Shown here in pieces: positions 43,499 through 46,463 of a stretch of 46,463 bases of DNA. The notes under the pieces were generated by a model. It was not told the DNA's origin. It ran no database searches and worked only from the letters and a program-made list of their open reading frames with translations. The stretch comes from Balamuthia mandrillaris. Its lineage: Eukaryota; Discosea; Longamoebia; Balamuthiidae. Position numbers and translations under genes: made by a program. Numbering within the stretch: the first letter of the stretch is position 1; every line of letters begins with the position of its first letter. The stretch covers positions 1-46,463 of the forward strand of contig JAVKOQ010000380.1 in the NCBI GenBank assembly GCA_031835245.1. The letters run 5' to 3'.

Positions 43499-43937
43499 CT
43501 CCAATAGCAGCCCCGCCAATGCGAGTGATGTCCCGCCGTTCTTCTCCAACGGTGAGCGAGTTGGCAAGGTGCTGTGTGGCATTGGTGGTGAGGACCAGCT
43601 TGTTCAGCGTCTTGTCTTCCTTCAATAGCTCTGCAAGCACAATTGCGCCGTCGTCTCCGAGCTTCAAATGTATTTTGGTTAATAATATTGGTTTTTTTTT
43701 CAACATAAAAAACAGATGAGAAAAGAGAGCAAGAGAAGAAGGGAGGGATGTTATTTTTAAAAAACAAACCCGAAAGGCATCAATTGCGAGGGACTGTATG
43801 ACTTGCGCGGGCAATATGACATCTTTGACCACTTCGGCCTCTTTGGCTCCAACCTTTTCCTTGGAGAGGTCCAATTGGAAGTGCCGCTTCTCAGCTTGAC
43901 TTGTTTTTCGCTCTATGCTCTTCTTAAAATTATCCAT
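35091..43937 (-). CDS. Roco-family protein kinase (LRR-ROC-COR-kinase-WD40)
   Basis: Twenty-six exons from 43770-43937 to 35091-35693, all in phase, give 2320 aa. Leucine-rich repeats (about 57-560) include LDLSGNTL, LDLHNNKLTTLPHSL and LDLSFNSLRRLPESF. The ROC GTPase (about 585-790) keeps GEANVGKTS, DFAGQ and GTHLD. COR (about 795-1205) contains a Ser/Thr-rich insertion of about 120 residues. The TKL-type kinase (about 1228-1475) has IGRGSFANVY, AVK, HGDLKSPNIL and DFGLS. A long Ser-rich linker leads to WD40-like blades (about 1880-2190) such as WTGTSLGINVWDQ and WICSEDGTIQVW, then a Lys/Glu-rich tail. Order resembles human LRRK2 and Dictyostelium Roco kinases. The catalytic loop HGDLKSPNIL is a 30-nt exon by itself (38468-38497). 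The start ATG at 43937 is the first with a family-compatible frame. The GTPase and kinase both look active. Confidence 0.93.
41838..41870. repeat. (GA)n run in Roco intron 6
   Basis: GA run, CT on the coding strand. Similar runs lie in other introns of this gene at about 36645-36662, 38790-38822, 39188-39208 and 41432-41461. Confidence 0.9.
42980..43022. repeat. (GA)n run in Roco intron 4
   Basis: The run directly abuts the acceptor of exon 5 and, read on the coding strand, is its polypyrimidine tract. Confidence 0.9.
43176..43236. repeat. (GA)n run in Roco intron 3
   Basis: Two GA blocks separated by acagatag. A further run lies at 43456-43497 in intron 2, so three consecutive introns each carry one. 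Confidence 0.9.
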
Positions 43938-44055
43938 CCTCTTCTCCTCTGTAGATATATTGTGTTGTTGTTGTCGTAAGTCGGAACGGAGAGCTTGTGT
44001 TTGGTCTAGGCTGTTTTTTGCTGAAGAAAGGAACCAACAACTCTCCGTCACAGTC

Positions 44056-44238
44056 TTATTTCGTAGGTTTTAGCAAAACGTTGAGCCAAGACGCATCGCC
44101 CTCCTTGACCCTTCCGATTATTGAAACGACTGTATCCTTCTTAGCTGCTGTGCCTTGGGTCTTTTTGTAATTTTTCTGCTGAGTCAGTTCAAACTTTTGC
44201 TTTGGCTCTTCTTCTTCTTTCTTCTGGACTAGAGTGGA
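44056..44238 (-). other. Unassigned open stretch, possible terminal exon
   Basis: On the minus strand a frame opens after an acceptor-like tattttTAG and reads STLVQKKEEEEPKQKF, then KKTQGTAAKKDTVVSIIGRV, and stops with TAA at 44056-44058. It has no ATG in frame and an in-frame stop immediately upstream, so it would have to be a spliced last exon. It could be an alternative 3' exon of RBM22, since a phase-0 donor-like T7GT lies in that gene's last exon. It may equally be non-coding. Confidence 0.3.
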
Positions 44239-44343
44239 CTAAAAATACAATTTAACACGGTGCACCGCGTTCCAGTTTAGGCTCGGCGTTTCCTTTTGCT
44301 TCTATTGGCCATATAATGAAATCGTTAATGTAATGTATTAATT

Positions 44344-45907
44344 TTAATTTGGGTTGTGACCCCCAAAACCCAAAAAAAAACACCCCCCAAAAAAAACACA
44401 ACAACAACCCACACAACCACCAAAAAAAACAAAAAAATCAAGAAGAGGGGCAGCACCCATGCGGTTCGGATTCATGGATGGATAATACGTGGGTGCGGCG
44501 TAGGGCACAAGCGGCGTGCCCGTCACAGGGGGAGCAGTGGTGGGGCGTGAAATGCCAGGCGGAGGGGCCACCACCGGCGGTGCTGCGTTGAACGAAGTGC
44601 TAAAACCAAGAAGAGAGGAAGGAGGAGGAGGCATGCCATGGATGGCGGCTGGGGGAGGAGGGAGGCCGGACGGGGCGCCCGAGGGACCCTGCTGAGGACC
44701 TTGGCGAGCCCAAGAAAGGCGGAGGGTCACTCCTTTGAGGTCGGTGCGGGTGCCTAAGGTTGCCACCGCTCGTTCGGCTTCTTCGCGTGCTTTGTAGGTG
44801 ATGAATGCACATTGTTTATCCGCTTTCACGTTTATCTTTGTTATCTCTCCATAGGCATAAAAGTGGTCCCTTTTTTTTAAAAAACAAAAAATCCCAGGTT
44901 AGTTCAGAAGGCTGCAAAAAGAACAAGACCGAGAAAGGAAAAATAAGATGAAGCTGAAGATGGAGAGCGAGAAGAAAAAGATAAATACCGGAGGTCAGCT
45001 TCTGTGATAGAGGAGTTAACGTTACCGACATAAAGGGTAGAAAAGTCGGGGTCTTCAGGCGGCAACAGCTGAGCAAAAGTGGAGGCTTTACTCAAGAGCT
45101 TACGGGCAACGGGGTCGTTCACGCCATAGTACCTATCCTTGATGTTCTGTTTTGCCATTTCCTCGTTTTGTTCTGGATTTTCGTGTCTGTAGGGGCAGAG
45201 GTTTCCTCGATTGCACTCTCCTTTCAACCAAAAGCTACAGACGTGGGTTCTGTTTCGTTTGTAGTAGGGCTCCGTTCTTTGGAGGCGACGTAGGGACTCG
45301 TTCACTGTGCTGTTCATCTTGCCGTAGGTAAGACGGCCTTGAGCCACCTCTCGCTCGGCCTGCTCCGCAAAATATTCTCTATTCACTTCGTGGTAGGGGA
45401 TCTGTGGTGCATCTGCTACTTGGGAGTCTCTTACTTGCACAGGAAGACCTGTTTGTTTTTAGTTTTTGTTTATTGTTGTTGTGGAATGAGTCACATTTGC
45501 ACAAGAGAGTAGAGAGAAGAAATAATAAGAGGAGGACACAAACCAAATTCCAAGTCAAGAAGGCAGGTCTGACAAATGTTTTTAAGTTTCGCGCAGACTT
45601 GACAGATCTCTGTCTTTTTGTGCCGAGCTTCGGTGCCGGGCTTCCATCTGAACACTGTGAAGGGGCGAGCGCACACCTTGCACTCTTTGTCAAAGTTCGC
45701 TTTAGTCTGCACAAGATCTCGAGAAGTTAGATCGAAGAAAAAAAAAAGAGCGAGGGATCGGAAAAGGGGAAAGATGGTGTTATAACAAACCATGCGAATG
45801 TACGGGTTATCCCCAAGACAAGTCTCGCAAACAATGGGGAATTCGCTAGATTCCCATCCCGCCTTCCCAGTGCTTTTCTTTTGGTGTCCTTTGTCCCAGT
45901 ACGACAT
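44344..45907 (-). CDS. RBM22: Pre-mRNA splicing factor RBM22/Slt11 (Ecm2)
   Basis: Four exons, 45791-45907, 45544-45706, 44989-45448 and 44344-44869, give 421 aa against 420 in human. RBM22 contacts U6 snRNA and the intron in the activated spliceosome. The N-terminal zinc module shows [17 protein letters not shown] and [19 protein letters not shown] finger follows, [19 protein letters not shown], and then [14 protein letters not shown]. An RRM has [20 protein letters not shown] and CAFITY. The Pro-rich tail reaches [12 protein letters not shown], where human RBM22 also nears its end. Beyond this the frame continues for about 35 residues of Phe/Gly/Cys-rich sequence encoded by homopolymer-like DNA (44344-44445), which is doubtful. 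The true 3' end may be spliced. It is divergent from TMEM19. Confidence 0.93.
44355..44440. repeat. A/C homopolymer-like low-complexity tract
   Basis: Runs of 7-9 A alternate with runs of C and CA/CAA units. The tract lies in or just after the 3' end of the RBM22 coding region. Confidence 0.8.
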
Positions 45908-45987
45908 GATCTCACAAACGTTTCTTCTCTCTTTCTGTTTTCTTCTTTCCTTTGCCTTTCTTTTGATTGTTTAGAAACGGCTCCTCG

Positions 45988-45995
45988 TGTCGACA
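45988..45995. promoter_or_regulatory. TGTCGACA octamer in a bidirectional promoter
   Basis: Exact octamer midway between divergent starts: 80 bp from RBM22 and 86 bp from TMEM19. Confidence 0.45.
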
Positions 45996-46081
45996 GAAAA
46001 TGTTACCTATCTCTTATCCCTTGGGAAGACGCGAGCGTGGACTCGGAATATCCAAAGAGAGACAGAACGCAAGAAAGAAAG

Positions 46082-46463
46082 ATGACCGACGTGCTGTACG
46101 CTCGCGCCGTGGTGGGTGCTGTGATGAGCGTGCTGTTGGCGGCGGGAGGCTATCGGAAAAAATCGTTGAACAAGAGTGGAGCCTTTGCGGCCTTGTTCGT
46201 AGGCTTCATCACGTGTCTGGCAGGCTTTCGCACCACCATTACCTTGTTGCTCTTCTTTTTCTCGTCCTCATACCTCACCAAGCTGAAAGCCAAAGAGAAG
46301 AGAAAGATCGAAGAGAATTTCAAAGAAGGCGGGCAACGTAACTGGGTTCAAGTGGTACTTCTCCTACAATCCACCACCCAACCTGATATTTTTTCTCCTC
46401 TTTGTTCAACCTCACTAAGAACTGTTGGTATTTATTGATGAGGTAACGAATGGTGGAACAGGG
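46082..46463 (+). CDS. TMEM19: TMEM19 (DUF92 family) membrane protein, 5' part
   Basis: Exon 1 is 46082-46351 and exon 2 begins at 46443 and runs off the window. The protein starts MTDVLYARAVVGAVMSVLLA and continues KKSLNKSGAFAALFVGFI, then FFFSSSYLTKLKAKEKRKIE and GGQRNWVQ, all typical of the DUF92/TMEM19 family. Exon 2 reads VTNGGTG, in place of the VFCNGA seen in human. Membrane helices are visible at about 8-22 and 32-60. The family is related to phytyl-phosphate kinase VTE6 of plants, and the eukaryotic role outside plastids is unclear. About 97 residues are in the window. Confidence 0.88.

Noticed and set aside
44205-44300. A 27-nt intron joining KQKETPSLNWNA-type coding sequence to the orphan open stretch
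   Set aside because: It is shorter than any other intron in the window and yields no start codon upstream.
5093-46463. A lipid/dolichol gene cluster (lipid kinase, SOAT, NUS1, TMEM19)
   Set aside because: The genes are 10-20 kb apart with unrelated genes between and on both strands, so there is no sign of a functional cluster.

Overview
This window is eukaryotic nuclear DNA from a compact, intron-rich protist genome. Twenty-one protein-coding genes, two of them cut by the window ends, can be modelled with about 96 short GT-AG introns (roughly 40-230 nt). Every join is in phase. Intergenic gaps are mostly 0.1-0.6 kb and neighbouring genes alternate in strand. A large LRR-ROC-COR-kinase-WD40 (Roco) gene, a RasGAP, a universal stress protein and the overall intron style point to an amoebozoan, possibly of the Acanthamoeba/Balamuthia type. 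The species cannot be named from the sequence alone.

Layout. 0-4 kb: the start of an unknown minus-strand gene, a tail-anchored ankyrin protein (+), and a Tudor-less SMN homologue (-). 3.7-5.5 kb: an AT-rich island with an unclassified repeat; it ends inside a CTP-dependent lipid kinase gene (-). 6-12 kb: glucosamine-6-phosphate deaminase (+), a small protein ending SLADLP (-), eIF6 (+) and a RasGAP (+). 12.3-13.1 kb: a 5'-truncated LINE with target-site duplications, ten bases upstream of a small gene of unknown function (+). 13.7-16.9 kb: an 860-residue secreted protein of no known family (-) and tRNA-Ala(AGC) (-). 17-20 kb: one gene joining an eIF4G-type MIF4G domain to the C-terminal coiled-coil domain of nucleoporin Nup62 (+). 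20-25.5 kb: an ARE/SOAT-type acyltransferase (-), a YiiX/C92-like papain-fold protein (+) and a universal stress protein (+). 25.6-31.6 kb: RNA polymerase III subunit RPC3 (+), NUS1 of cis-prenyltransferase (-), an RGG/KKE-rich protein (+) and a second SLADLP protein (-). 31.9-35 kb: a DOMON - copper type II monooxygenase - DOMON - cytochrome b561 fusion (+). 35-44 kb: the 26-exon Roco kinase (-). 44.3-46.5 kb: splicing factor RBM22/Slt11 (-) and the start of TMEM19 (+).

The genes do not form one pathway. RNA biology recurs (SMN, RBM22, RPC3, eIF6, MIF4G-Nup62, the RGG protein, tRNA-Ala). Lipid, dolichol and isoprenoid metabolism recurs too (lipid kinase, SOAT, NUS1, TMEM19). Window-wide signals include (CT)n tracts that sit in introns with pyrimidines on the coding strand, and a palindromic octamer TGTCGACA concentrated just upstream of start codons.

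The leading candidates for something undescribed are the MIF4G-Nup62 fusion and the membrane-anchored copper monooxygenase with its own b561 electron supply. The SLADLP small-protein family, the Tudor-less SMN and the TGTCGACA element follow.
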